A DNA stretch of 30,241 bases, from NCBI GenBank assembly GCA_050248375.1, contig JBFWSL010000010.1, positions 1 through 30,241 on the forward strand. Direction: 5' to 3'. This DNA comes from JAYZVT01 sp050248375 (GTDB lineage: Bacteria > Pseudomonadota > Alphaproteobacteria > Rhizobiales > Methyloligellaceae). Shown piece by piece: positions 15,810 through 28,467 of this stretch (position 1 is its first letter; every line of letters starts with the position of its first letter). Below the pieces are notes generated by a model. That model saw only the letters and a program-made list of their open reading frames with translations, had not been told where the DNA came from and made no database searches. The translations under genes were made by a program, and so were the position numbers.

Positions 15810-15987
15810 TGCGGCGCACAAAACGCAATATCCTCGAGCGTCAATTTTTGAAAGTTGTGCGCGGGTGTCGTTTTCATGCAACAGAAGGGCGTCCGGGACG
15901 CCCTCCGCCATGGACCCGAACCCTGCACGCGGGGCGCACCTTGAATATAAGTAACTGATTAAAAACAGATATTTGAGGAAAACTGGC
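15810..15987. other. Structured intergenic region between the sRNA promoter and the IMPase gene
   Basis: The gene-free stretch holds an 8-bp inverted repeat, GCGCACAA (15814-15821) and TTGTGCGC (15855-15862), just upstream of the sRNA -35 box. It also holds a hairpin AGGGCGTC/GACGCCCT (15886-15904, 3-base loop). TATAAG at 15946-15951 could be the -10 box for the downstream gene, but its -35 partner is poor. Confidence 0.5.
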
Positions 15988-16791
15988 GTGTCTTCCGCAT
16001 CCGAACCGGGCATCGACGAGTTCCTGCGATTCGCCCACGGGCTCGCCGGACTGTCCGCTGCGGCCATTTTGCCGCACTTTCGCAGGACGGCAGCCGTGGA
16101 CGACAAGGCCGGGAAGGGCCAGTTCGATCCCGTCACCATAGCCGACCGGGCGGCCGAACAGGCGATTCGTTCGGAAGTCTCGAAGGTCTGTCCGGACCAC
16201 GGCTTCGTCGGAGAGGAGTTCGGCGACCAGGGCGCCGACGCCGACTACCGCTGGATCGTCGATCCCATCGACGGCACCCGCTCCTTCATCACCGGCATCC
16301 CCATCTGGGGCACGCTCATCGGCCTCGAGCGCGGTGAAGATGTGCTGCTCGGCATGATGGACCAGCCCTTCACGCGGGAGCGCTTCTGGGGCGCCGCCGG
16401 CAAGGCCGCCTACCGCGGTCCGGACGGGGAGCACGCCCTTGCGGTCCGTGCCTGCCCGGAGCTGGCGAAGGCGACGCTGGCGACCACCAGCCCCGACATG
16501 TTCGCCACCGGGGCCGATCTCGCGGCCTTCGAGGCGCTGAGCAAGACCGTTCGCATGCGCCGCTTCGGCGGCGACTGCTATCTCTACTGCATGCTGGCAT
16601 CCGGACAGATCGACCTCGTGGTCGAATCCGGCCTCAAGCCCTACGACATCGCTCCGCTGATCCCGATCATCGAGGGCGCCGGGGGCATCGTCAGCGGCTG
16701 GGACGGCGGGACCGCCCGCAAGGGCGGCCAGGTCATCGCCGCCGGCGACCGCCGCGCCTACGAGGCGGCGCTGAAGGTCCTGAACGGCTGA
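15988..16791 (+). CDS. hisN: Inositol-monophosphatase-family phosphatase, probable histidinol-phosphatase
   Basis: The 267-residue protein is a magnesium-dependent phosphatase of the IMPase family. The metal-binding motifs are all there: VGEEFG (metal-binding glutamate), WIVDPIDGTRSFITG (the DPIDGT signature) and LKPYDIAPLIPIIEGAGG near the C-terminus. The WGTLIGL and GGDCYLYCMLASGQIDLVVE segments are those of the HisN branch, which makes histidinol from histidinol phosphate in histidine synthesis. Annotation as suhB (inositol-1-phosphatase) is the main alternative, and similar genes near this sRNA carry that name. I chose GTG 15988 because GAGGA lies eight bases upstream; TTG 15973 is also open. 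Its stop is eight bases from the convergent hydrolase stop. The frame is intact. Confidence 0.5.
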   Translation: MSSASEPGIDEFLRFAHGLAGLSAAAILPHFRRTAAVDDKAGKGQFDPVTIADRAAEQAIRSEVSKVCPDHGFVGEEFGDQGADADYRWIVDPIDGTRSFITGIPIWGTLIGLERGEDVLLGMMDQPFTRERFWGAAGKAAYRGPDGEHALAVRACPELAKATLATTSPDMFATGADLAAFEALSKTVRMRRFGGDCYLYCMLASGQIDLVVESGLKPYDIAPLIPIIEGAGGIVSGWDGGTARKGGQVIAAGDRRAYEAALKVLNG

Positions 16792-16799
16792 ACGCCCGA

Positions 16800-17744
16800 C
16801 TACCGGCTGCCGGGCACGAAGGCGTCGAAGGCCGCCCAGAACTGCGAGCGGATGTCGTCGCGCTCCTGCAGGATCTCGTGCTCGGAGCCCCGCAGCACGA
16901 TCTGGTTCCCGGTCTTGAGCTGAACGGCAAGACGCTCGATGGCGCGGCTCGACACCACCCTGTCGCCGCCGGCCGCGAACATCAGCGCGGGCACCTGCAC
17001 GCTTTGCGGGTAGTCGGGCGAAGCGATCAGCTTCATGGAAGCGAGCGCGGCGCGGAGCCAGCCCATGGTCGGCCCCTCGATGACCAGTTCGGGCGCCGCC
17101 TTCAGGATATCCTGGTTGCGCGTGAAGCGTGCCGCATCGCCGGTCAGCACGTTGCCCTCGAACGGTATCTGGCTCATGGCGTGGGCCTTGGCGCCCGGTA
17201 CGCTCATTTCACCCAGGCCCAGATAAGAAGCCGCCGTCGTGATCGCCGCCAGCGTCCCAGGGGGCACCGCGATGCCGGTCAGTCCCACCATTGGCGCGCA
17301 CAGCACCACCCGGTCGAACCAGCAGTCCCGCGCCCGCGCCGCCCGCAGCATCACCGTGCCGCCCATGGAATGGGCGAGCGCGAAATAGGGCGGCGGGCAG
17401 TCCGGCAACACAATGTCGGTCATGAAGGCCGACAGGTCCTTCTCATAGTCGGCGAAATCGTCCACATGTCCCTTGCGGGGGTTCCGCAACAGCCGCTGCG
17501 ACCCGCCCTGCCCGCGCCAGTCCAGCGCCGCCACGGCGAAGCCCCGGCGGCGCAGGTCCATCACCGTTTCGAAATACTTCTCGATGAATTCCGTGCGGCC
17601 CTGGAGCAGACAGACCGTTCCGGCGCGTCCGCCCGCCGAGGCTGCCCAGCGGGCGAAGCGGAGCCGGATGCCGTCGCGCGCCGTCACCTCGCCTGTCACC
17701 GCTCCCGTAGGAATGGGATTGCGGGCGGTGCTGACCAGTTTCAT
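16800..17744 (-). CDS. Alpha/beta hydrolase, lysophospholipase/monoacylglycerol-lipase-like
   Basis: This 314-residue protein belongs to the alpha/beta-hydrolase group that includes lysophospholipase L2 (PldB) and monoacylglycerol lipase. The nucleophile is Ser126 in LAHSMGGT, the acid is likely the Asp in FAAGGDRVVSS, and the base the His in RGSEHEILQERD. The early part shows RDGIRLRFARW, LLQGRTEFIEKYFE and ALDWRGQGGSQRLL, followed by RKGHVDDFADYEKDL, which are typical of PldB-like enzymes. There is no signal peptide, so it is expected in the cytoplasm or on the inner face of the membrane. The likely substrates are lysophospholipids or acylglycerols, but the family is broad. The ATG at 17744 has AGAGG about 11 bases upstream. 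It appears monocistronic and divergent from the heat-shock unit. Confidence 0.5.
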   Translation of the reverse strand: MKLVSTARNPIPTGAVTGEVTARDGIRLRFARWAASAGGRAGTVCLLQGRTEFIEKYFETVMDLRRRGFAVAALDWRGQGGSQRLLRNPRKGHVDDFADYEKDLSAFMTDIVLPDCPPPYFALAHSMGGTVMLRAARARDCWFDRVVLCAPMVGLTGIAVPPGTLAAITTAASYLGLGEMSVPGAKAHAMSQIPFEGNVLTGDAARFTRNQDILKAAPELVIEGPTMGWLRAALASMKLIASPDYPQSVQVPALMFAAGGDRVVSSRAIERLAVQLKTGNQIVLRGSEHEILQERDDIRSQFWAAFDAFVPGSR

Positions 17745-17871
17745 TTCTGCTGTGCCTCTTTGCCGGCGGCCGCACTTGGCTCCTTATACCATTGCCTTCG
17801 CGACTGTCATCCATGCCCCTCCAACGCTGGCGCCTCCGGCTTTGCGCCGCGTTTTCAGTGTATTAGCAGGT

Positions 17872-17899
17872 CTTGAAACGCCCCGGGAGTGAACTATAT
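17872..17899 (+). promoter_or_regulatory. Sigma-32 (RpoH)-type heat-shock promoter
   Basis: CTTGAAA (17872-17878) and CTATAT (17894-17899) are placed with 18 bases between CTTG and CTATAT. This matches the RpoH promoter pattern of alphaproteobacteria as I know it. Transcription would begin near 17906, leaving a leader of about 95 nt before the hsp20 start. Confidence 0.5.
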
Positions 17900-17906
17900 C
17901 GAGTAA

Positions 17907-18003
17907 TGCGCATGCCAATGACGGATGCGCGTTATCCAGGTTGCCCGGCCCCCTGGCGGGCGGGCACGAAACGCATGTCGCTTCACAAGGAGGATATGTG
18001 ATG
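17907..18003 (+). promoter_or_regulatory. ROSE-like RNA thermometer in the hsp20 leader
   Basis: The leader can form three hairpins. The first is GCGCAT/ATGCGC (17908-17913/17925-17930). The second is TGCCCG/CGGGCA (17942-17947/17961-17966). The last hides the Shine-Dalgarno sequence: 17972-17978 pairs with 17994-18000, then a two-base bulge (17979-17980), then 17981-17984 pairs with 17990-17993 around the 5-base loop ACAAG. That is 11 pairs, three of them G-U wobbles, ending directly before the ATG. The anti-SD side contains UCGCU, a match to the UYGCU element conserved in ROSE thermometers. The weak, bulged stem should melt on heating. Confidence 0.5.
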
Positions 18004-18468
18004 AGGCACTTCGACCTTACACCGCTCTACAAGTCCACCATCGGTTTCGACCGGTTCGCTTCGCTGTTCGACCAGCTCAATGCACTCGACGGCGACGTTC
18101 CGGCCTATCCGCCCTACAACATCGAACGTCTTGGCGAATCCGAGTACCGCATTTCCATGGCGGTCGCCGGCTTCGGCGAGAAGGATCTCGATATCGAGGT
18201 CAAGGAGAACACCCTGACCATCCGCGGCGAGCGCAAGCAGACCGAGGAGAAGTCCGAGTATCTCCACCGCGGCATCGCCACCCGCGCCTTCGAGCGCCGG
18301 TTCCAGCTTGCCGACCATGTCGAGATCAAGGGCGCCGAACTGGTCAATGGCCTGCTTCACGTCGATCTGAAGCGGGAGGTTCCCGAGGCCATGAAACCCC
18401 GCAAGGTCGCCATCAACGCGGATGGCGAAGGCGCCAGGGTGATCGAGGGCAAGGCCAGGGCTGCCTAG
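18001..18468 (+). CDS. Small heat-shock protein, Hsp20/IbpA family
   Basis: The 155-residue product is a class A small heat-shock protein, an ATP-independent cytoplasmic chaperone that holds unfolding proteins for later refolding by DnaK and ClpB. The start MRHFDLTPLYKSTIGFDRF is typical of IbpA-like proteins. The alpha-crystallin domain spans about residues 34-130, with YRISMAVAGFGEKDLDIEV, the TIRGERK strand, RAFERRFQLADHVE and the GLLHVDLKREVPE region. The C-terminal I/V-x-I/V anchor is represented by VAI near residue 140. The ATG at 18001 has a strong AAGGAGG site. That site is buried in the thermometer hairpin described separately, and a sigma-32-type promoter lies upstream, so it should be controlled by heat at both levels. 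It is monocistronic with its own terminator. Confidence 0.5.
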   Translation: MRHFDLTPLYKSTIGFDRFASLFDQLNALDGDVPAYPPYNIERLGESEYRISMAVAGFGEKDLDIEVKENTLTIRGERKQTEEKSEYLHRGIATRAFERRFQLADHVEIKGAELVNGLLHVDLKREVPEAMKPRKVAINADGEGARVIEGKARAA

Positions 18469-18500
18469 CTTTGCCGGTTGGAATCACTGGTGTGAAATGC

Positions 18501-18528
18501 GAGCGGGCGCCTGCAAGGGCGCCCGCTC
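18501..18528 (+). terminator. Terminator of hsp20
   Basis: GAGCGGGCGCC (18501-18511) and GGCGCCCGCTC (18518-18528) form a perfect 11-bp GC-rich stem with a 6-base loop, 32 bases after the hsp20 stop. The tail CTTGGTTTCC is only partly T-rich, so termination may be less than complete. Confidence 0.5.
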
Positions 18529-18613
18529 CTTGGTTTCCGGACCGTGGATTGCCCGGTGGTGCTGCACGTCAGAACCGTTGGGCGCGATTCCCTGCCTGCA
18601 CCCCTCGCCGGGT

Positions 18614-18676
18614 TGTGGCATGGCGCAATGTTCACCCCGGCGTGGATTGAAGATGCCACACACAACTTAAAGTTGT
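18614..18676. other. Nested palindromes between hsp20 and bufD
   Basis: Inverted repeats TGTGGCAT (18614-18621) and ATGCCACA (18653-18660) enclose 31 bases. They are followed at once by a perfect 15-base palindrome, ACAACTT-A-AAGTTGT (18662-18676). The region lies between two converging genes, after the hsp20 terminator and 28 bases beyond the bufD stop. It is markedly richer in A/T than its surroundings. No gene is supported here. Confidence 0.5.
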
Positions 18677-18704
18677 ATTACCGGGGATTCATGCAATCAT
18701 ATTG

Positions 18705-19160
18705 TCAGTGGCCAAAGCGCCGCGCGATCAGGTGGTCGAGGGATATGGCCCCCGGCCCCCTCGCCATCAGGTAGAGCAGCCCTGTGGCCCAGAGCCCGTG
18801 GGTCACATAGGCGTCCGGATAGACGAACGTCTGTATCACCAGGGTCATGAGCAGCAGCGCCGTGGCGCTGAAACGGGTGGCCAGGCCCAGCCACAGCAGC
18901 AGCGGGCACATATGCTCCGCGAAGGTCGCCATGTAGGCGGCCACTTCCGGCGGCAGCAGCGGCACCTTGTACTCGTTCTGGAACAGGAAGATCGTCGAAC
19001 TCTTCAGCGCGAAACCGTCCACCTTGGTGCGGCCCGACAGCCAGAACACGAGACCGATCACCACCCGCGCAAGAATGGCGATGACGTCATGGGGGATACG
19101 GTCGTAGAGCCTGACGATCCGTGAAATCAGTCCCGGCAGTCCGCCGCCGTTCTTCGCCAT
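18705..19160 (-). CDS. bufD: DoxX-family membrane protein of the bufferin operon
   Basis: The 151-residue protein has four predicted membrane helices and belongs to the DoxX family. The first helix is AILARVVIGLVFWLSGRTKV, with the conserved SGRTKVDGF just after it; later segments are VAAYMATFAEHMCPLLLWLG and ALLLMTLVIQTFVYP. The ending ISLDHLIARRFG is also characteristic. DoxX proteins accompany bufferin operons, where the fourth gene is called bufD. Its biochemical role there is unclear; a redox or membrane-linked function has been suggested for the wider family. The ATG at 19160 has GGGAGGA at good spacing and lies 22 bases after the bufC stop, so it is the last gene of the same operon. 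Confidence 0.5.
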   Translation of the reverse strand: MAKNGGGLPGLISRIVRLYDRIPHDVIAILARVVIGLVFWLSGRTKVDGFALKSSTIFLFQNEYKVPLLPPEVAAYMATFAEHMCPLLLWLGLATRFSATALLLMTLVIQTFVYPDAYVTHGLWATGLLYLMARGPGAISLDHLIARRFGH

Positions 19161-19182
19161 TGCAGATCCTCCCTTGGAGCCT

Positions 19183-19959
19183 TCAGGGCCGTGCCAGCCG
19201 ATGTTTCGCCATCGCCCCCCAGCACAGCAGCGCCGAGAAGGCCGTCTCGAAACTGAACTCCGCCGATGCCTGCGCCGCGCCTTGCGCGGCGGCGGCAAGC
19301 CTGTCGCCCCGCGCCAGCGCCTCGATGAAGCCGGCCGCGCCCGGCGGCAGCCTGCGCATCTCCACCGTCAGCGCCGGGCGCAGCACGAGCACGTCCTCGC
19401 CGCCCTGCCCCAGGTCGACCGGAGGAACCTCGCCCCCCGCCTGGTTGGCATCCCAGATCGTCAGTATCGGAAAGGAAGAACGGATCAGCCGCAGGCTTGG
19501 ATGCATCTCGAACACCAGCCGGCCCGCTTCTTCCGGCGCGACGGCCGCAAGAGCCGACGGTCCCGCCGGCTCGGCGTCCGCCGCGTGATAGGCCTCGTTC
19601 CAGGCCCATTCGAGCCGGGCCACGTCCGGCAGGTAAGGCAGGTCCTGCACCGGGCCATAGCCCGCGAGGAAACCGGGGAATTCCCCTCCCCAGGCCATCA
19701 GCACGGGATTGGCGGGCGGCTGTGCCGGCACGAACTCCCGGGCCATCGCCCGGAAGAACTCTTCCCCCACCAGACGCGCCACCACGGGAAACCGGCCCTG
19801 CAGAACGTCCATGAGGCTGGCGTGGACGTTGTTCCGGTAAACGGCGAAGCGGCGTCCCGGCACTCCGGCCCGCAAGCCCCGGAGCCCGGCCGGAATTGCC
19901 CGGTCCGGAGCGAGAACCGCGCGCGCGAACTCCCGCTGCAACTCATTCAGCGGCGGCAT
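19183..19959 (-). CDS. bufC: DUF2063 family protein, MNIO partner
   Basis: This 258-residue protein matches the DUF2063 family, which accompanies MNIO (DUF692) enzymes in RiPP operons. The conserved N-terminal domain contains LQREFARAVL, RFAVYRNNVHASLMDVLQG, RFPVVARLVGEEFFRAMAR and the LPYLPDVARLEWAWNEAYHA helix. The C-terminal half (about residues 150-258) resembles the recognition-element fold proposed to bind the precursor peptide and hand it to the MNIO enzyme. It has no signal peptide, so it acts in the cytoplasm. Its start overlaps the end of bufB by 17 bases, a sign of translational coupling and of a stable complex between the two products. Confidence 0.5.
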   Translation of the reverse strand: MPPLNELQREFARAVLAPDRAIPAGLRGLRAGVPGRRFAVYRNNVHASLMDVLQGRFPVVARLVGEEFFRAMAREFVPAQPPANPVLMAWGGEFPGFLAGYGPVQDLPYLPDVARLEWAWNEAYHAADAEPAGPSALAAVAPEEAGRLVFEMHPSLRLIRSSFPILTIWDANQAGGEVPPVDLGQGGEDVLVLRPALTVEMRRLPPGAAGFIEALARGDRLAAAAQGAAQASAEFSFETAFSALLCWGAMAKHRLARP

Positions 19960-20821
19960 GCATCCGCCCCCGGGACCGCAGGATGCCGTCGGCCCGGCGC
20001 GCCTCGGCGAAGAGCTTCTCCCAGCCGGGCACGTCGTTGTCCCACTCGATCAGCGTCGGCACCGCGCCCGCCCGCGCGACGACCCGCGCATAGAGCGCCC
20101 ACACCGGGTCGGCGACCGGCGCGCCGTGGGAATCGATCAGCAGCGGCTCGCCCGCCTCTCCCTCGTCCTCGTCATGGCCGCCAAGATGAATCTCGCCGGC
20201 CAGATGGAGCGGAAAGCGGTCGAGATAGTCGCGCGGGTCGAAGCCGTTGTTCACCGCCGACACCTGTACGTTGTTCACGTCGAGCAGCAGTCCGCAGCCG
20301 GTCCGCTCCGCGATCTCCGACAGGAAGGCCAGCTCGTCCATCTCGCTCGCCTCGAAGGCGAGATAGGTGGAGGGATTTTCCAGCAGCATCCGCCGTCCGA
20401 GCGTCTCCTGCATGAGATCGATGTGCTCGCAGACCCGCGCCAGCGTCTCCTGCGTGTAGGGAACCGGCAGCAGGTCGTTCAGGTAGGCACCGTCATGGGT
20501 GGACCAGGCCAGGTGCTCGGAGACCAGTGCCGGCTCGTAGCGTCCGCACACCTGCTTCAGACGCGCCAGATGATCGCTGTCCAGCGGCCCCGCGCCGCCA
20601 ATGGAGAGCCCCACGCCATGCACCGACACGGGATAGAGCTCGCGGATGCGCGTCAGGTAGTGATGGGGCGGACCGCCCGCGCCCATGTAGTTTTCCGCAT
20701 GCACCTCGAACCAGCCGATGGCGGGCCGCGCTTCCAGGATGTCCCGGTAGTGTTCGGCCTTGAGCCCGACCCCGGCCGAGGCCGGGATCGGGGAGGAGCC
20801 AAATCTGGCTGGCGCGGTCAT
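19943..20821 (-). CDS. bufB: MNIO (DUF692) multinuclear iron oxidase, bufferin-modifying enzyme
   Basis: The 292-residue product is a DUF692 TIM-barrel enzyme, now called MNIO: a non-haem di- or tri-iron oxygenase that modifies cysteines of peptides. The metal-binding residues are in place: His68 in VHGVGLSIGG, Glu102-His103 in SEHLAW, Glu148 in LLENPS, Asp181 in LLDVNNVQVSA, His212 and His216 in EIHLGGHDE, Asp230 and His232 in IDSHG, and Glu259 in LIEWDND. In bufferin pathways this enzyme converts core cysteines of BufA to thiooxazole-type groups in the cytoplasm before export. The ATG at 20821 lies 19 bases after the bufA stop; its ribosome-binding site is weak. A GC-rich palindrome lies inside the 5' end of the coding sequence. 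Confidence 0.5.
   Translation of the reverse strand: MTAPARFGSSPIPASAGVGLKAEHYRDILEARPAIGWFEVHAENYMGAGGPPHHYLTRIRELYPVSVHGVGLSIGGAGPLDSDHLARLKQVCGRYEPALVSEHLAWSTHDGAYLNDLLPVPYTQETLARVCEHIDLMQETLGRRMLLENPSTYLAFEASEMDELAFLSEIAERTGCGLLLDVNNVQVSAVNNGFDPRDYLDRFPLHLAGEIHLGGHDEDEGEAGEPLLIDSHGAPVADPVWALYARVVARAGAVPTLIEWDNDVPGWEKLFAEARRADGILRSRGRMHAAAE
20768..20789. repeat. REP-like palindrome inside the 5' end of bufB
   Basis: Bases 20768-20777 and 20780-20789 form 10-bp arms with one mismatch and a 2-base loop. The sequence is almost identical to the intergenic unit at 2725-2746 (one base shorter in the loop, one change near the end). In the coding strand it encodes the IPASAG segment just before the conserved VGLK of BufB. 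Confidence 0.5.
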
Positions 20822-20840
20822 GGACGCGGAGATCCGGCCG

Positions 20841-21146
20841 CTAGCACTTCTGGCCGGCCGGACGCTCGGCGACGCAGGTAAGACTGCCGTTGCCCTGCGG
20901 AGTCGAAATCTGGGTGCAGGTCCCCTTCTTGACCAGCTTCCAGGCATTGCCCTGATAGTCGATTGTCGAGGTTCCCGCGCAGCTCGTCCCGGGTCCGGCG
21001 GCGCAGTCGTTTTCCTTGGCCTTGGAAATGCCCCAGCACTTCTCCATCTCGTCCGCGGCTTGCGCCTGGGGCGCGGCGGCCATGGTCAAAGCCGTGGCGA
21101 ATGCGCCCGCAAAGGCGAGAGCCGTCCCTTTCTTCATCTGCGTCAT
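20841..21146 (-). CDS. bufA: Bufferin precursor (DUF2282), copper-binding RiPP
   Basis: The 101-residue product has a long signal peptide (MKKGTALAFAGAFATALTM, cleavage after QAQA at residue 30), so the mature peptide is periplasmic. The DUF2282 core is clear: EKCWGISKAKENDCA, TSCAGTSTIDYQGNAWKLV and KKGTC. These carry the four conserved cysteines (37, 48, 56, 77). In bufferins studied in Caulobacter, some of these are oxidised by BufB-BufC to thiooxazoles, and the product binds and buffers copper; I infer the same here. Two more cysteines, 91 and 101, lie in a C-terminal extension (SLTCVAERPAGQKC) and 101 is the last residue. ATG 21146 has GGAGG ten bases upstream; ATG 21137 is the alternative. 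It heads the bufABCD operon. Confidence 0.5.
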   Translation of the reverse strand: MTQMKKGTALAFAGAFATALTMAAAPQAQAADEMEKCWGISKAKENDCAAGPGTSCAGTSTIDYQGNAWKLVKKGTCTQISTPQGNGSLTCVAERPAGQKC

Positions 21147-21683
21147 ATGCCTTGATCCTCCAATGAGTTTGAGCCTTGCACGCGACAGCTACGATCCCCC
21201 TTCCCTCGCGGATGCAGCTTTACGCGCTCCCGGTGCGGTTATAGCAAACTTGTGAGCGCTCATGGCCGCGCGAGCGCCGGAAATATCCGGCTTTCACGGC
21301 TGGCGATGTCGTTTCGGGACAACGCGTCCCGTCCCGCGGCAGTTGCCTGCAGCTTGGGCAGCCTGACTGGCCCATGCACCTTGTCTCACCATTGGAAATC
21401 TGTCATTTTGAGCCCGGGATAGGACAGTGATGCTGTCCTTTGCCGCGGAGTGTCCCGGTCGGATATGGGCTGAACGCCATGAAAACATGGCCCTGCACAG
21501 CCCGGAGACCACTCGCGCACCGGTTTGCCCCAGCCCCCGTCCGTTTGCATCGAAGCGGCGGCGAGGGAGGCTGCGCGGCGGACTTCGTGCGTCTGGAGAC
21601 AAGCCGCGCATCCTCCGCCGCTGACAGGGGCCTTGCACCGGCGGGCATTGAGGGAAACACGGAAACGGACGTCCAGGCGTATC
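21147..21683. other. Divergent intergenic region between bufA and gltB
   Basis: This 537-base region carries the promoters of the buf operon (minus) and gltBD (plus). On the minus strand TATAAC at 21243-21238 could be a bufA -10 box but has no good -35 partner. A hairpin GCCGGA/TCCGGC (21276-21291, loop AATA) and a 19-base palindrome (21421-21439, listed separately) are the clearest structures. Open frames here look like chance readings of GC-rich DNA: they lack recognisable protein motifs. A longer gltB start at 21525 is possible but adds nothing of the family. Confidence 0.5.
21421..21439. promoter_or_regulatory. Perfect inverted repeat upstream of gltB, candidate operator
   Basis: AGGACAG (21421-21427) and CTGTCCT (21433-21439) form a perfect 7-bp dyad with a 5-base centre. 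It lies 245 bases upstream of the gltB start and 275 bases upstream of bufA. The size and symmetry suit a dimeric repressor or activator site; it could also fold in RNA. Which gene it serves is not evident. Confidence 0.5.
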
Positions 21684-26369
<4,686 letters not shown>

Positions 26370-26371
26370 AC

Positions 26372-27790
<1,419 letters not shown>

Positions 27791-27799
27791 GGACTGATC

Positions 27800-27824
27800 C
27801 GGAAAAGTGGATACCACCTTTCCG
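27800..27824. repeat. Palindromic intergenic element after gltD
   Basis: CGGAAAAGTGG (27800-27810) and CCACCTTTCCG (27814-27824) form an 11-bp stem with one mismatch and a 3-base loop. It is followed by GATAAGATCATGCTCAAG. I recognise this layout from repeats scattered between genes in Hyphomicrobiales genomes. It fills the gap between converging genes and could stop transcription from either side. Confidence 0.5.
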
Positions 27825-27857
27825 ATAAGATCATGCTCAAGCTATTGATCTAGCGCC

Positions 27858-28442
27858 TCAGTAGCCGGCCCTCTCCGCCCGCACCGACTTCAACGGTCCC
27901 TCGCGCACGGCGCCCGGCTTTTCGCCGTCATCCGGCGCCACGCTTCCGCGCAGCATCCTGGCGGCTTCTTCCGGCGAAGGCGCGGTGGCCGCTTCCATGG
28001 CGGGGACCTGCGCCTGGGACTGGACCGGGGGCCGCGAAAGGCTTTGCTCCTCCCCGGCATCGGGCGTGAAGTATTCCGCCACATCCTGCCAGGTCGCGTC
28101 GCGGAAACCGGAGACGGCGCCGCGGATGCCTTCCACCACCACCGTCAGGCGGCCCGCTTCCATCAACCCGTGCCACTTCTCGCTGGCGACGATCACCTCG
28201 CGCCCGAGGCTGGTCTCGTAGAGCGACTGCGTCCTGCCCACCAGAGACCCGGAATTGAACACCGCCATGACGCAGGCGGCGATGGCCAGAATGGCGAGCA
28301 CATGCAGACGGTTCTTGCGCGTGTCGGCCTTCCTGCGCGGCGCCGGGGCCGCGTAGCCCTCTTCGTCCTTGCGGCGGACCTTGCGGGCCCCCTCCGCTTC
28401 CCTTGCGATCCGCTTCCTGCGGTACTCCAACGCGAACGACAT
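27858..28442 (-). CDS. Single-pass membrane protein of unknown function next to an AlgI-like gene
   Basis: I do not recognise this 194-residue protein. A highly charged cytoplasmic N-terminus (about residues 1-46, rich in Arg and Lys) leads to one membrane helix (about 47-64, LHVLAILAIAACVMAVF). A compact, probably periplasmic domain follows (about 65-128: LYETSLGREVIVASEKWHG, then VVVEGIRGAVSGFRDATWQDV). The tail is rich in Pro, Ala and Glu and looks disordered. GGGGAGG lies upstream of the ATG. It begins 25 bases after the AlgI-like gene on the same strand. The operon context suggests an accessory part of a polysaccharide O-acylation system, but this is inference from position only. Confidence 0.5.
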   Translation of the reverse strand: MSFALEYRRKRIAREAEGARKVRRKDEEGYAAPAPRRKADTRKNRLHVLAILAIAACVMAVFNSGSLVGRTQSLYETSLGREVIVASEKWHGLMEAGRLTVVVEGIRGAVSGFRDATWQDVAEYFTPDAGEEQSLSRPPVQSQAQVPAMEAATAPSPEEAARMLRGSVAPDDGEKPGAVREGPLKSVRAERAGY

Positions 28443-28467
28443 GGGCTTCTGCCCCTCCCCTCGGAAC

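Noticed and set aside
18544..18774. Small plus-strand frame after hsp20
   Set aside because: It overlaps the end of bufD and the palindromic region; composition looks like chance.
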